Part shown: positions 1 through 7,934 of the stretch, one piece after another
Numbering within the stretch: the stretch's first letter is position 1
How the letters are laid out: every line of letters begins with the position of its first letter
Notes under the pieces: generated by a model
What the model was told of the DNA's origin: nothing
Databases searched by the model: none
What the model saw: only the letters and a program-made list of their open reading frames with translations
From: Pontixanthobacter aquaemixtae
GTDB lineage: Bacteria; Pseudomonadota; Alphaproteobacteria; Sphingomonadales; Sphingomonadaceae
Direction: 5' to 3'
Assembly: GCF_009827395.1 (NCBI RefSeq)
Contig: NZ_WTYX01000001.1
Span: 584,001-648,000, forward strand
Length of the DNA stretch: 64,000 nt
Translations under genes and position numbers: made by a program

Positions 1-595
1 GCCCGGTGAGCAGGCCCACAGGACCGGCTGTGTTCGCAAACACTTCGGCTGCATCTTGCCCGCCCATCTCGTCGGCGAAAAACAAAGTCCGGTCGCTCGG
101 CCAATCGGCGATCTTGGCAGCGAATTTCTGGACATCGCACAGTTCGGGCAGGGCGGTGCGTGCGCATTGTTCGGCCGCCTCGATAATATTGGCCTGTGCC
201 CGCGCTGGATTGAGCTTGTCCGCGACACAGCGATTGGTCACAATCGGCGCGATCCGCCGGACACCCAGCTCGGTGGCTTTCTCCAATACTAGATCGAAAC
301 GGTCTTTCTTCAGCAGAGCAGGGCAAAGCCAAAAATCGGGAACTTCCTCCCGATCGCGCAAATGATCGACGACTCGAAGCGCAACAGAGCGCTTGCCCGC
401 TTCTTCGACGCGAGTGGACCATTCACCCGTCTGATTATCGCATAGAATCACCGCATAGCCGGCCGACACGCGCATCACTCTGGACAGATAGTGCGCTTGG
501 CTGCCTTCCAGCGCTATCTGCGCTTCGGCTTCGATGCGCGTGTCGACAAACAATCGTGGTGCGCTGCGTGGAGGCCAGGCGGGGGTTGCGGGCAT
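1..595 (-). CDS. rsmE: RsmE, 16S rRNA (uracil-N3)-methyltransferase, 3' part cut by window edge
   Basis: Predicted SPOUT-class methyltransferase that methylates N3 of U1498 in 16S rRNA using S-adenosylmethionine, acting in the cytoplasm on the assembled 30S subunit. The 198 visible residues hold the N-terminal PUA-like domain (PRLFVDT near residue 13, then SQAHYLSRVMR) and the start of the SPOUT domain (LLKKDRFDLVLEKATELGV, IVTNRC, EAAEQCARTALPE), which are the classic RsmE blocks. The visible part stops at GPVGLLTG, just before the expected PEGG of the cofactor-binding knot. The family is usually about 240-250 residues, so roughly 45 are missing outside the window, not lost by mutation. The start is the ATG at 595. 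The gene diverges from ubiA with 38 bp between the start codons. Confidence 0.9.
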   Translation of the reverse strand, partial: MPATPAWPPRSAPRLFVDTRIEAEAQIALEGSQAHYLSRVMRVSAGYAVILCDNQTGEWSTRVEEAGKRSVALRVVDHLRDREEVPDFWLCPALLKKDRFDLVLEKATELGVRRIAPIVTNRCVADKLNPARAQANIIEAAEQCARTALPELCDVQKFAAKIADWPSDRTLFFADEMGGQDAAEVFANTAGPVGLLTG

Positions 596-633
596 GGCTT
601 TTCACTAGGCTGCACAAGCGGTAGGAGGCAAGC

Positions 634-1554
634 ATGTCTGACCAGATCGTCCCCGATAGCGAGCGAAACAGCATCTCGGGCGGCTTTGTTGCGCGTCTGC
701 CGCAATTGCCGCGCGATTTGGCCATGCTTGCCCGCTTTGATCGCCCGATTGGCTGGTGGCTGCTGTTTTGGCCCTGCGCATGGGGGCTGTGGCTTGCGGG
801 GCAAGGTTTCCAATGGGCTTTGCTCGGTTGGTTTCTACTGGGTAGCATTGCGATGCGCGGGGCGGGATGCGTTTATAACGACATTGTTGATGCGGATCTC
901 GACAAGCAGGTTGCACGCACCGCGGTTCGCCCGGTCGCCAGCGGGCGGATCAGCAAGAAGACCGCCTGGTTGTGGCTGGTTGCACTGAGCCTGGCAGGGT
1001 TGCACGTTCTGTTGCAGCTGCGTTGGCAGGCGAAGTTGATCGCGCTTGGCAGCCTGGCAATGGTGGCTGCTTATCCCTTCATGAAGCGGATCACATGGTG
1101 GCCGCAGGCCTGGTTAGGGCTGGTATTCACATGGGGTTTGCTGGTCGGCTGGTTCACCATTCGGTCGGACAATCTCGACGCACTTGCTGCACTATATGCG
1201 GGATCGGTGCTGTGGGTGATCGGGTACGACACGATCTATGCCTTGCAGGACCGCGAAGACGATGCGTTGGTCGGTATCCGATCCAGCGCGCTGCGGCTTG
1301 GCGAAAGCGTGAAGAGCGGCGTCGCAATATTTTATGGCGGTGCGATCGCATTGTGGGCGGCGGGTTTCTGGTTGCTCAGGGGCGATTGGGTTGCTTTGCT
1401 TACGCTGATCCCGGTCGCCGCCCACCTGCTCTGGCAGGTTACGACGCTGGACGCTGACGATCCCGCCAATCCTTTGGAGCGGTTTCGATCAAACCGCTGG
1501 GCGGGCGCGTTGATGGCTGCGGCGTGCTTTGTCGTTGGGAATGCCGGGGCCTAG
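634..1554 (+). CDS. ubiA: UbiA, 4-hydroxybenzoate polyprenyltransferase
   Basis: Inner-membrane prenyltransferase that joins the polyprenyl tail to 4-hydroxybenzoate, the committing step of ubiquinone synthesis. The 306-residue protein shows the first Asp-rich motif NDIVDADLDKQVARTAVRP (residues 82-100, Mg-diphosphate binding), the second motif YDTIYALQDREDD near residue 200, and many hydrophobic helices, as expected for the family. AGGAGG at 623-628 lies 5 bp ahead of the ATG and fixes the start. The tail donor could come from the polyprenyl diphosphate synthase encoded at 51786-52796. The gene diverges from rsmE. Length and motifs are those of a normal functional enzyme. Confidence 0.95.
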   Translation: MSDQIVPDSERNSISGGFVARLPQLPRDLAMLARFDRPIGWWLLFWPCAWGLWLAGQGFQWALLGWFLLGSIAMRGAGCVYNDIVDADLDKQVARTAVRPVASGRISKKTAWLWLVALSLAGLHVLLQLRWQAKLIALGSLAMVAAYPFMKRITWWPQAWLGLVFTWGLLVGWFTIRSDNLDALAALYAGSVLWVIGYDTIYALQDREDDALVGIRSSALRLGESVKSGVAIFYGGAIALWAAGFWLLRGDWVALLTLIPVAAHLLWQVTTLDADDPANPLERFRSNRWAGALMAAACFVVGNAGA

Positions 1555-1586
1555 CCGTTGCAAAAATAGGACGGCGGAGAAGTGGC

Positions 1587-1988
1587 TCATTCATAACTCA
1601 CCACCTCGAATTCGATTCCGTCCCAGTCGAAAAAGTAGAAAGAGCGCGGGCCGGGATCGTAATCGCTGTCGCTGAACGGCTCGAGTCGGGCATCGAGCAC
1701 AATGCCGCGTGCCTTGGCCAGATCATCGACCTGTAGCCCGACATGATTGAGCGGCGCGCTCTTTGCAAATTTGCCCTTGCTCAATGCCGCTTTGATGTCG
1801 TCATTGGTGTAAATCGCAAGATAGCCGGTCTCGCTTCCGACATGGATTGTGTATCCGTTGTTCATCGCCGCGCCTTCCCAGCGAATATGCCATCCGCAAA
1901 GCTGTTGGAGGAATGCGGCGCTACGCTGCGGATCGCTGACCGATATGTTCACATGTTCTATTGCGGCGATGCCTTTGGGGGATGCCAT
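1587..1988 (-). CDS. VOC/glyoxalase-superfamily protein, probably under SoxR control
   Basis: A 133-residue vicinal-oxygen-chelate fold protein: two beta-alpha-beta-beta-beta modules begin at IEHVNISV (residues 10-17) and NHVGLQVDD, and the chain ends in EFEVVSYE. The two His residues of HVN and NHV and the Glu near the C-terminus sit where glyoxalase or dioxygenase members bind metal. The substrate cannot be read from the sequence; glyoxalase I, fosfomycin or bleomycin resistance and dioxygenase relatives all share this fold. The gene is transcribed away from soxR, and the intervening DNA carries a SoxR box inside a promoter pointing at this gene. A role in resistance to redox-active or electrophilic compounds is therefore inferred, not shown. 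Confidence 0.8.
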   Translation of the reverse strand: MASPKGIAAIEHVNISVSDPQRSAAFLQQLCGWHIRWEGAAMNNGYTIHVGSETGYLAIYTNDDIKAALSKGKFAKSAPLNHVGLQVDDLAKARGIVLDARLEPFSDSDYDPGPRSFYFFDWDGIEFEVVSYE

Positions 1989-2059
1989 GGCGATTTTCTT
2001 TCATTGCCAATTGCGCGATTCGCGGCTGCACCTGGCGCCCGCGAATCAAGATGCTGACA

Positions 2060-2090
2060 ATTCTGCAACCTCAAGCTAGGTTGAGGTCAA
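2060..2090 (-). promoter_or_regulatory. SoxR box within a MerR-type 19-bp-spacer promoter reading into the VOC gene
   Basis: The dyad CCTCAAGCTAGGTTGAGG at 2069-2086 (20 bp with its flanks, one mismatched pair) closely resembles the enterobacterial SoxR operator. On the minus strand it lies between TTGACC (plus positions 2085-2090) and CAGAAT (2060-2065), giving the stretched 19-bp spacer typical of promoters activated by MerR-family regulators through DNA distortion. The direction points to the VOC gene at 1588-1988. SoxR is encoded on the other side, at 2117. No equally good promoter was seen in the soxR direction. Confidence 0.8.
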
Positions 2091-2116
2091 GGAAGGTTTT
2101 GCTGAGAGAAATCCAT

Positions 2117-2569
2117 ATGGCTAGATCGCTGACCGCAAAAGATTTTCTGCCGATTGGCGAATTGGCCCGGCGTACCGGATTGTCGGTTTCTGCCATACGA
2201 TTCTACGAAGAGAAGGGGCTTGTGCAGTCGATCCGCACCGCTGGAAACCAGCGCCGGTTCCTCCGGTCGGACCTGCGTCGTCTCAGCTTTATCCTGATTG
2301 CGCAAAAGCTGGGCCTTGCTCTGTCGGAAATTGAGGAGGAACTGGCCAAACTGCCGCAAGGCCGCAATCCGACCGCGCGCGACTGGGGTAAGATAAGCAC
2401 TTCGATCAGGAAGCAACTGGACGCGAAAATCGCTTTGTTGGAACGAACGCGCAGCCGGCTGGACGGATGTATCGGCTGTGGCTGCCTGAGCCTCAAGAAG
2501 TGCCAGCTTTACAACAAGAATGATGTTGCCGGTGAAGAGGGAGCGGGCCCCCGGCACGTATTGCGCTAG
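2117..2569 (+). CDS. soxR: SoxR, redox-sensing MerR-family [2Fe-2S] transcription activator
   Basis: A 150-residue MerR-family regulator. It has an N-terminal winged helix (IGELARRTGLSVSAIRFYEEKG, residues 13-34), a dimerisation helix around residues 85-115, and the SoxR-specific cluster C118-x2-C121-x-C123-x5-C129 that holds a [2Fe-2S] centre. SoxR proteins are activated by oxidation or nitrosylation of this centre, often through redox-cycling metabolites. An in-frame ATG at 2117 is preferred because it begins just before the conserved DNA-binding domain; upstream in-frame codons run through the SoxR box and are unlikely to be translated. The gene diverges from the VOC gene and its 3' end overlaps the converging phosphatase gene by 4 bp. 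The arrangement suggests a one-target local regulon. Confidence 0.95.
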   Translation: MARSLTAKDFLPIGELARRTGLSVSAIRFYEEKGLVQSIRTAGNQRRFLRSDLRRLSFILIAQKLGLALSEIEEELAKLPQGRNPTARDWGKISTSIRKQLDAKIALLERTRSRLDGCIGCGCLSLKKCQLYNKNDVAGEEGAGPRHVLR

Positions 2570-3096
2570 GCGGTTTCTGGCCCCAGCTGCGGATCAAGAT
2601 CGCGCGGCCGCATGAAATGCACCAGTTTCCCGCAATCCTTTTTCAGATCAGCCCAATCGTCGATGTCGAGTTCAAACACGGCGAACGTCGCGGTTGGATA
2701 TTTGGTGGCAGCGTCATCAAACATTGCATTTTCCGCTGATGGCGGGACCAGCGCATAAACCAGTTCCTGCAGGCCGGGATTGTGACCTGCGAGCAGTATG
2801 CTGTCTGCATCGCCGCCATATTCGTGCACCACTTCGAGGATGGTATCGACGCTGGCGAGATAGAGGCGTTTGTCAAATTGAGGATTTGCTTCGGGCAGGG
2901 CGGCTTCCACCGTGCGCTGTACGCGCTCGGCTGAGCTGGCAAGGACCATATCCCAAGCGATCCCGTGATCCACGATATGCCGACCGATCAGTTTCGCGCC
3001 CTTGCGCCCACGGTCATTCAGACCGCGATCAAAATCACGCGTGCCGATATCATCCCAATCGGATTTGGCGTGGCGGAGGAGGCCCAGAGTTTTCAA
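2566..3096 (-). CDS. SixA-type histidine phosphatase (phosphoglycerate mutase-like)
   Basis: Cytoplasmic histidine-phosphatase superfamily protein of about 176 residues, close to the SixA family. The catalytic RHAKSDWDD sits at residues 8-16 with nucleophile His9; Arg58 follows in SSAERVQRT and the second His105 in LLAGHNPGLQEL. SixA in enterics dephosphorylates phosphohistidine proteins, but the target here is unknown. The start is uncertain: TTG at 3096 puts the RH motif at the usual distance from the N-terminus, whereas the first in-frame ATG codons lie inside the upstream helicase gene. That helicase ends at 3110, 13 bp away, so the two are probably cotranscribed and translation may be coupled. 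Confidence 0.85.
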   Translation of the reverse strand: MKTLGLLRHAKSDWDDIGTRDFDRGLNDRGRKGAKLIGRHIVDHGIAWDMVLASSAERVQRTVEAALPEANPQFDKRLYLASVDTILEVVHEYGGDADSILLAGHNPGLQELVYALVPPSAENAMFDDAATKYPTATFAVFELDIDDWADLKKDCGKLVHFMRPRDLDPQLGPETA

Positions 3097-3109
3097 GAAA
3101 ATCTCGTCT

Positions 3110-5884
3110 TCAAAACGGAATGCTATCCTCGTCCAGGGTGATTTCGGGCTCTGGCGGTGTTGCCTGCTTACCCGAGACACCTTCTGCCACGCGTTGTAAA
3201 GCTTCATCAAGTGTCAATCGTATGACAGGGGTGCCGCGCGGGAATGCACTGAGCAGGCGGCTGGGAAATGCGGCTGACAGGACCACGAAGTGTCCCTTGT
3301 CATCCTTGCTACGGATCAGCCGGCCGAAAGCCTGAGCCAGCCGCGCACGGATCATCCGGTCATCATAGGCGCCGCCGCCGCCTGCTGCCTCGTTAGCCGC
3401 CGCGCGGCGCGCGCGATGCAGGATGCTGGGTTTGGGCCATGGAACGCCTTCCATTACCACGCAGCGCAGCGACTCGCCGGGCACATCCACCCCGTCGCGC
3501 AAGGCATCGGTTCCAAGCAGCGACGCGCGCGGGTCATCGCGGAATATATCGACTAGGGTGCCTGTATCGATCGGATCGACATGCTGGGCAAATAGCGGCA
3601 ATCCCCCGCGCGCCAGCCGGTCGGCTATCCGCCCGTGCACCGCGCGCAACCGTTTGATCGCGGTGAACAGGCCCAGCACTCCGCCGCCCGCGGCCTCGAT
3701 CATCCGCGCATATCCGCCCGCCAGCGCCGGCAAATCGCCGCGTTTGATGTCGGTCACGATCAGCACTTCGGCATTGTTGCTGTAATCGAATGGGCTTTCG
3801 GCGGAGGAGAGTTGCGGCTCGACTTCTATGTGCGGTGCTCCGCTGGCAGCCACGGCGCTGTCCCAGTCATCGCCATTGGCACCGCGGTCGGTAAGCGTTG
3901 CAGAGGTCAGCATCACGCCATGCGAAGGCTCCAGAACCACTTTGGCAAAGGGCTTCATCGGGTCCAGCCACCGGCGATGGATACCGATATCAAACTCGCG
4001 CGCCTCGCTGCGTTCGACGGACAGCCAGTCGACAAATTCGGGATCGCCCGGGCCGCCCATCCGGTCCAGCAGCGATTCCCACGCCGCCAGCATATCGATC
4101 CGCCATGCCATTGAATGCCGCGCGCCTTCAATCCGCGCGCGGCCTTGGCCGTCGAGCCAATCCGGCGCGTCCTCGATAATTGCCTCGAGCCGGACTGCGA
4201 GTTTGACCAGCGGATGACGAATGGCGGCGAGCGCGCTTTGCGCTTCTCCGGCTAGCTCAACAAAATTGCCGGGGAGCTGCGCCGCCTCGGTCTCGATCCC
4301 GTAACCCGCCTCTTGTCCGCCGCTTTCATCGCGTGCGTAAGTCAGCGCACGCACTGCCGCGAGCAGGCTTTCCACGGGGCCCCACGGTTCGTTGTCATTC
4401 AGCCGCTGCACCCAGCCATCGGAGGGTAGTGCCTGCGCCGCCTCTACGGCCTCTTCCACGGCTTTCTCGCCCGCATCATCATAACTTGCGACATCGGCAA
4501 GACGCGCAGCCAGGCCGCGTCGCCGCCCCTTGGATTTGCGCTCCGGCCCGATGATCCAGCGGCGCAGTTCGATCGTCTCTTGCCCGGTTAGCGCGGCGGC
4601 AAATGTGGAGTCGGCGGCCTGCATCACGTGATGGCCTTCGTCAAAAATGATGCGCGATGGGCGCTGCGCATGATCGCGGCCTCTGGCTGCGTTGACCATC
4701 ACCAAGGCATGGTTGGCGATCACCAGATCGGCTTGCGCAGAGGCACGCGTTGATCGTTCAATAAAGCACTTCCGGTAATGCGGGCAGCCAGCATAAACGC
4801 ATTCGCCGCGCTGGTCGGTGAGGGCGGTGATCCCCCTTTTGCGAAACAGCGTGCCGAGCCAGCCGGGCAAATCCCCGCCGATCATATCGCCGTCACGCGT
4901 AAAGCTCGCCCAGCGTGCGACCAGTTGCGCAAGGATGGCCGGACGTCCGCCAAATCCGCCTTGCAGCGCGTCTTCAAGGTTGAGCAGGCAAAGGTAGTTT
5001 TCCCGTCCCTTGCGCACCACGACTGGCTGTGAACCATCGGCGCGCTTCTCCGGCCAGGCGCGGCGGCTTTCGGAGCGCAACTGGCGCTGCAGGTTCTTGG
5101 TAAAGGTTGAGACCCACACCGTTCCCCTTGCACCACTTGCCCAAAGCGAAGCGGGCGCGAGATAGCCCAATGTCTTGCCGATGCCGGTTCCGGCCTGCGC
5201 CAACAGCACATGCGGCTGATCCTGTTTGCCGCGCGGTGCGAAAACCTTGCCCGCCGCTTTCGCATAGTCGCGCTGGCCTTGCCGCCGCTCAGCGTCATCT
5301 CCGGTCAGATGATCGAGCTGCGCCTCAATCGCGCTTGAAGAAATTTCGATCTGTGCCGGCTGCGGCCGTTCCGCAACGTCTTCCCATTCTGGTAGCTTGG
5401 CGAACAGCCACCGTTCGGTGCGGTCGGGCTTGCGGATATGCGGCGCAAGAATCTGTGCCCATGGCCAGCGCAACTTGGTCAGCGATTGCAGGCTCGACCA
5501 AGCGCCATCGCGCTGCGCCCAATCCTCCGCTTCGCATTGTTCGAGAATAGCCCCGGCCGCCAATTGCAGCATGGCCGGAACGGCGTCATCGCTCTCTGGC
5601 TCTGCCAGCCCCAAGGCATCGGCCAGCCCCTTGGGCGTAGGCACACAGAACCGCGCGGGATAGACGAAAGCAAACAATTCCAGCAGATCCAGTCCGGAAA
5701 GATCTGGATAGCCCAAACGTGTTGCTATCAAGGGCGCATTGAGCATCAAGGCAGGCGTATCCGCCGCCGCCATGATCGCTTCCCCCTTGGAGAGTCCGCG
5801 CGTGTTGCCATTGGCATCGCGCAACCAGGTGCCGGCGTGCGAAGCGTGGAGCGCAGTTAGGGGGAGCGGCTGGGGCACCGCCAT
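3110..5884 (-). CDS. DinG/XPD-like ATP-dependent DNA helicase with Fe-S cluster
   Basis: A 924-residue superfamily 2 helicase of the DinG/XPD type, expected to unwind 5'-tailed duplexes, D-loops or R-loops. The Walker A motif AGTGIGKT is at residues 231-238 and the Walker B box DEGH at 415-418. Between them are four cysteines, C299, C362, C367 and C373, in the spacing of an XPD-type [4Fe-4S] domain. The last third carries the HD2 helicase motifs, ending in LAQAFGRLIRSKDDKG. About 220 residues precede the helicase core, an extension I associate with alphaproteobacterial homologues and whose role is unclear. No LexA-type repeat was seen upstream, so SOS control is not supported. SixA-like phosphatase follows 13 bp downstream. 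Confidence 0.9.
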   Translation of the reverse strand: MAVPQPLPLTALHASHAGTWLRDANGNTRGLSKGEAIMAAADTPALMLNAPLIATRLGYPDLSGLDLLELFAFVYPARFCVPTPKGLADALGLAEPESDDAVPAMLQLAAGAILEQCEAEDWAQRDGAWSSLQSLTKLRWPWAQILAPHIRKPDRTERWLFAKLPEWEDVAERPQPAQIEISSSAIEAQLDHLTGDDAERRQGQRDYAKAAGKVFAPRGKQDQPHVLLAQAGTGIGKTLGYLAPASLWASGARGTVWVSTFTKNLQRQLRSESRRAWPEKRADGSQPVVVRKGRENYLCLLNLEDALQGGFGGRPAILAQLVARWASFTRDGDMIGGDLPGWLGTLFRKRGITALTDQRGECVYAGCPHYRKCFIERSTRASAQADLVIANHALVMVNAARGRDHAQRPSRIIFDEGHHVMQAADSTFAAALTGQETIELRRWIIGPERKSKGRRRGLAARLADVASYDDAGEKAVEEAVEAAQALPSDGWVQRLNDNEPWGPVESLLAAVRALTYARDESGGQEAGYGIETEAAQLPGNFVELAGEAQSALAAIRHPLVKLAVRLEAIIEDAPDWLDGQGRARIEGARHSMAWRIDMLAAWESLLDRMGGPGDPEFVDWLSVERSEAREFDIGIHRRWLDPMKPFAKVVLEPSHGVMLTSATLTDRGANGDDWDSAVAASGAPHIEVEPQLSSAESPFDYSNNAEVLIVTDIKRGDLPALAGGYARMIEAAGGGVLGLFTAIKRLRAVHGRIADRLARGGLPLFAQHVDPIDTGTLVDIFRDDPRASLLGTDALRDGVDVPGESLRCVVMEGVPWPKPSILHRARRAAANEAAGGGGAYDDRMIRARLAQAFGRLIRSKDDKGHFVVLSAAFPSRLLSAFPRGTPVIRLTLDEALQRVAEGVSGKQATPPEPEITLDEDSIPF

Positions 5885-6003
5885 GCGTTAAAACGGATGC
5901 GGAACGCGGGGCAAGCGAAAGGCCAAAAAAGCTGGCGATTTGTGAGAAAACAAATTGTTAATCGCCAGAGGCTAGCATTGAAGACTGAATTTTGGAGGGA
6001 TCA

Positions 6004-6408
6004 ATGGATATTGCCCGGAAACTCGCATTGATGTTTGCTGCAGGCGTTTGCGCGGCAGCGCCCGCGATTGCCCAGCAAAATGCGTCGGCGGTCGTGGTGC
6101 AGGCGCATGTCGATGCCTATCGGGCGGGGGACATAGGCGCGTTCATGGATACGTTCGCCGACAACGCCGTCCTCACCTATGATGGCCAGCGCTTTGTTGG
6201 AAAAGCGCAAATCCGCCACGCATATTCCATGAACTTCCAACCCGGCGCGCCGAGCATTTACATCGCAGCCAGCGAAATGCGCGAAGGCCGTTTGGTCTTG
6301 TCCGAAGGCTATATATTGGCTGACGGGACCGATATTTGCTGCTCGCTGTCTTACTTTACGGTCAAGAACGGCAAGATCACGCGAATTGATACCTATTCGC
6401 CAAGTTAG
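6004..6408 (+). CDS. Secreted SnoaL/NTF2-like small protein
   Basis: A 134-residue protein with a signal peptide (residues 1 to about 22, ending APAIAQQ) followed by a compact NTF2-like domain: VVVQAHVDAYRAGDIGAFMDTFADNAVLTYDG, then a central FVGKAQIRHAYS and a closing beta sheet ending ITRIDTYSPS. This layout matches SnoaL-like/ketosteroid-isomerase-fold proteins, which bind small hydrophobic molecules or act as scaffolds. No catalytic residues can be assigned with confidence. The ATG at 6004 is chosen because GGAGGGA begins 10 bp upstream; a TTG at 5992 overlaps that ribosome site and is less likely. It is flanked by 118 and 210 bp of non-coding DNA and is probably monocistronic. Confidence 0.75.
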   Translation: MDIARKLALMFAAGVCAAAPAIAQQNASAVVVQAHVDAYRAGDIGAFMDTFADNAVLTYDGQRFVGKAQIRHAYSMNFQPGAPSIYIAASEMREGRLVLSEGYILADGTDICCSLSYFTVKNGKITRIDTYSPS

Positions 6409-6618
6409 CGGCGGCCCCGTTCGCGATCCTCATTCCGATCAAAGATTGGCCGCGAAATCGGAAAGAAAAGTGCTTTTGCGCCCCTCGGTTCACCGCAGCG
6501 GCAAACCGCATTGTCCGAAAATTGGATGGCAATAAGTTAAATAACTCAATGCTTTAACCCTTTTCTGTATGCCAGCTTAAGGGAACGTCTTTGTGTTTTC
6601 GCTGGTTGGTTTAGCACT

Positions 6619-7809
6619 ATGACGAAAACACATTCTCTCGCTCATTGTGCCCCGCTTGCGATTGCAGCGAGCCTGGCGCTTGGTTCAACCCCGCTGATGG
6701 CTCAGGCGCAGCCCGAGGCTGCTCCGCCAGCCCCGGTTTCGCCGACACCGCCAGTCGCGCCTGCTCCCACCGAGCCGGTGATTTTGCAGTCTCCGCTGAT
6801 CGGCAATCAACCTGCCACCACAGCTGACGCTCAACCAGCGCCGCAAACGCCGCGAGCGATCAGCGTTCCGATAGTCCAGTCAGTTCCCGCGCCAGCCGTT
6901 GAGGAAGCGGTTGCGGAACCAGCCGCTGAACCTACTGCGGTGGCTTCACCTGCTCCGGCACCAAGAGCGGCTGCAGCCCCGGCCCGTGTACGAGCTACCA
7001 GCCGTGAAACTGTGGCTCCTGCTTCCGTGGCACCTGCAGCAGACATCGAGCCGGTCGCAATGGGCGACAACAGTTCCGTGGCAATGACATCGGCTGACAC
7101 CGCAACAGAGATGCAAGCGGTTCCAGCGCCGGTGGAGTTTGCTCCGCCAGCCGAGCCGATTGCAGCTGGCGATAGTCAGAACAACACTCTGATCGCGGCG
7201 GCGGTTGCCGGATTGATCCCGCTCGCCTTGGTCGTGTTCCTCTTCATGTGGATCCGCAGCGGTTCACGCGTCATCCGTGACGAAAAGATCGAAAAGAGGA
7301 CGATGCTTGAAAAGTCTGCTCCGCCTAAGCCCCAGATGGCCCCTGCGGAACCCGTTGCCCTTGCCGCGACCACAGCAGCGGTAACGCCCAAAGCAACGCC
7401 AGCGCCAGCGGCGCCGGTTATCGAGCAAACAGTGGTGTTTCCCGATGACGACGTGAAAGATCATCAACCCGCTGCGCCCGCGGCCTATTCGCAAAGCGCG
7501 GACTATACCGAAGCGGCGGACGGGTTGGACGTACTCCCATCGGCAGGTGCAGCTGTCGCTCTTCCGAAGGATGCCCCTGAGGACTTCGATGAGCGCAGCG
7601 ATCTACTGATGAAGATGATCGACGCCAAGCCTGACCGGGCCAACCCGTTCCGTTCGCCCAGGGCACGTCTGCGCCGGGCGCGTCTGATCCTCCAGTCGCT
7701 TGGCCGGAGCTTCAAGGCCGCGGCTCCGAGCATCGATTTGAGCCAGTATCCGAACAACTGGCCAGAGCTCAGCCGTCTGTACCGCAAGAACCAATATTCG
7801 CCGGCCTAG
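6619..7809 (+). CDS. Pro/Ala-rich single-pass membrane protein, function unknown
   Basis: A 396-residue protein I do not recognise as a named family. It has an N-terminal signal sequence (to about residue 30, LMAQA), a low-complexity Pro/Ala/Val-rich stretch to about residue 190, one hydrophobic segment (AGLIPLALVVFLFMWI, about 198-213), and a basic stop-transfer region. A second low-complexity linker leads to a more ordered C-terminal tail with DLLMKMIDAKPDRANPFRSPRARLRRARL and SLGRSFKAAAPSIDLSQYP. The topology suggests a periplasmic Pro-rich arm and a cytoplasmic, possibly helical, basic domain. It precedes lysK by 125 bp on the same strand. The ordered tail is the part worth searching for homologues. 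Confidence 0.75.
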   Translation: MTKTHSLAHCAPLAIAASLALGSTPLMAQAQPEAAPPAPVSPTPPVAPAPTEPVILQSPLIGNQPATTADAQPAPQTPRAISVPIVQSVPAPAVEEAVAEPAAEPTAVASPAPAPRAAAAPARVRATSRETVAPASVAPAADIEPVAMGDNSSVAMTSADTATEMQAVPAPVEFAPPAEPIAAGDSQNNTLIAAAVAGLIPLALVVFLFMWIRSGSRVIRDEKIEKRTMLEKSAPPKPQMAPAEPVALAATTAAVTPKATPAPAAPVIEQTVVFPDDDVKDHQPAAPAAYSQSADYTEAADGLDVLPSAGAAVALPKDAPEDFDERSDLLMKMIDAKPDRANPFRSPRARLRRARLILQSLGRSFKAAAPSIDLSQYPNNWPELSRLYRKNQYSPA

Positions 7810-7934
7810 CGGGTCGCTATGGCTGACCGAAGGGTGGGGCGGCGCGCCGAGTGCCGTCCCATTTTCGTGCGTTCGAATTCAGGCAATGCCGTTCGCACTT
7901 GCAACAATGGCGCAAAACCGCAAAAGGCAGCGCC

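Noticed and set aside
5885-6003. Possible LexA half site GAAC upstream of the DinG-type gene.
   Set aside because: There is no second GAAC or GTTC seven bases away, so no LexA box is supported.
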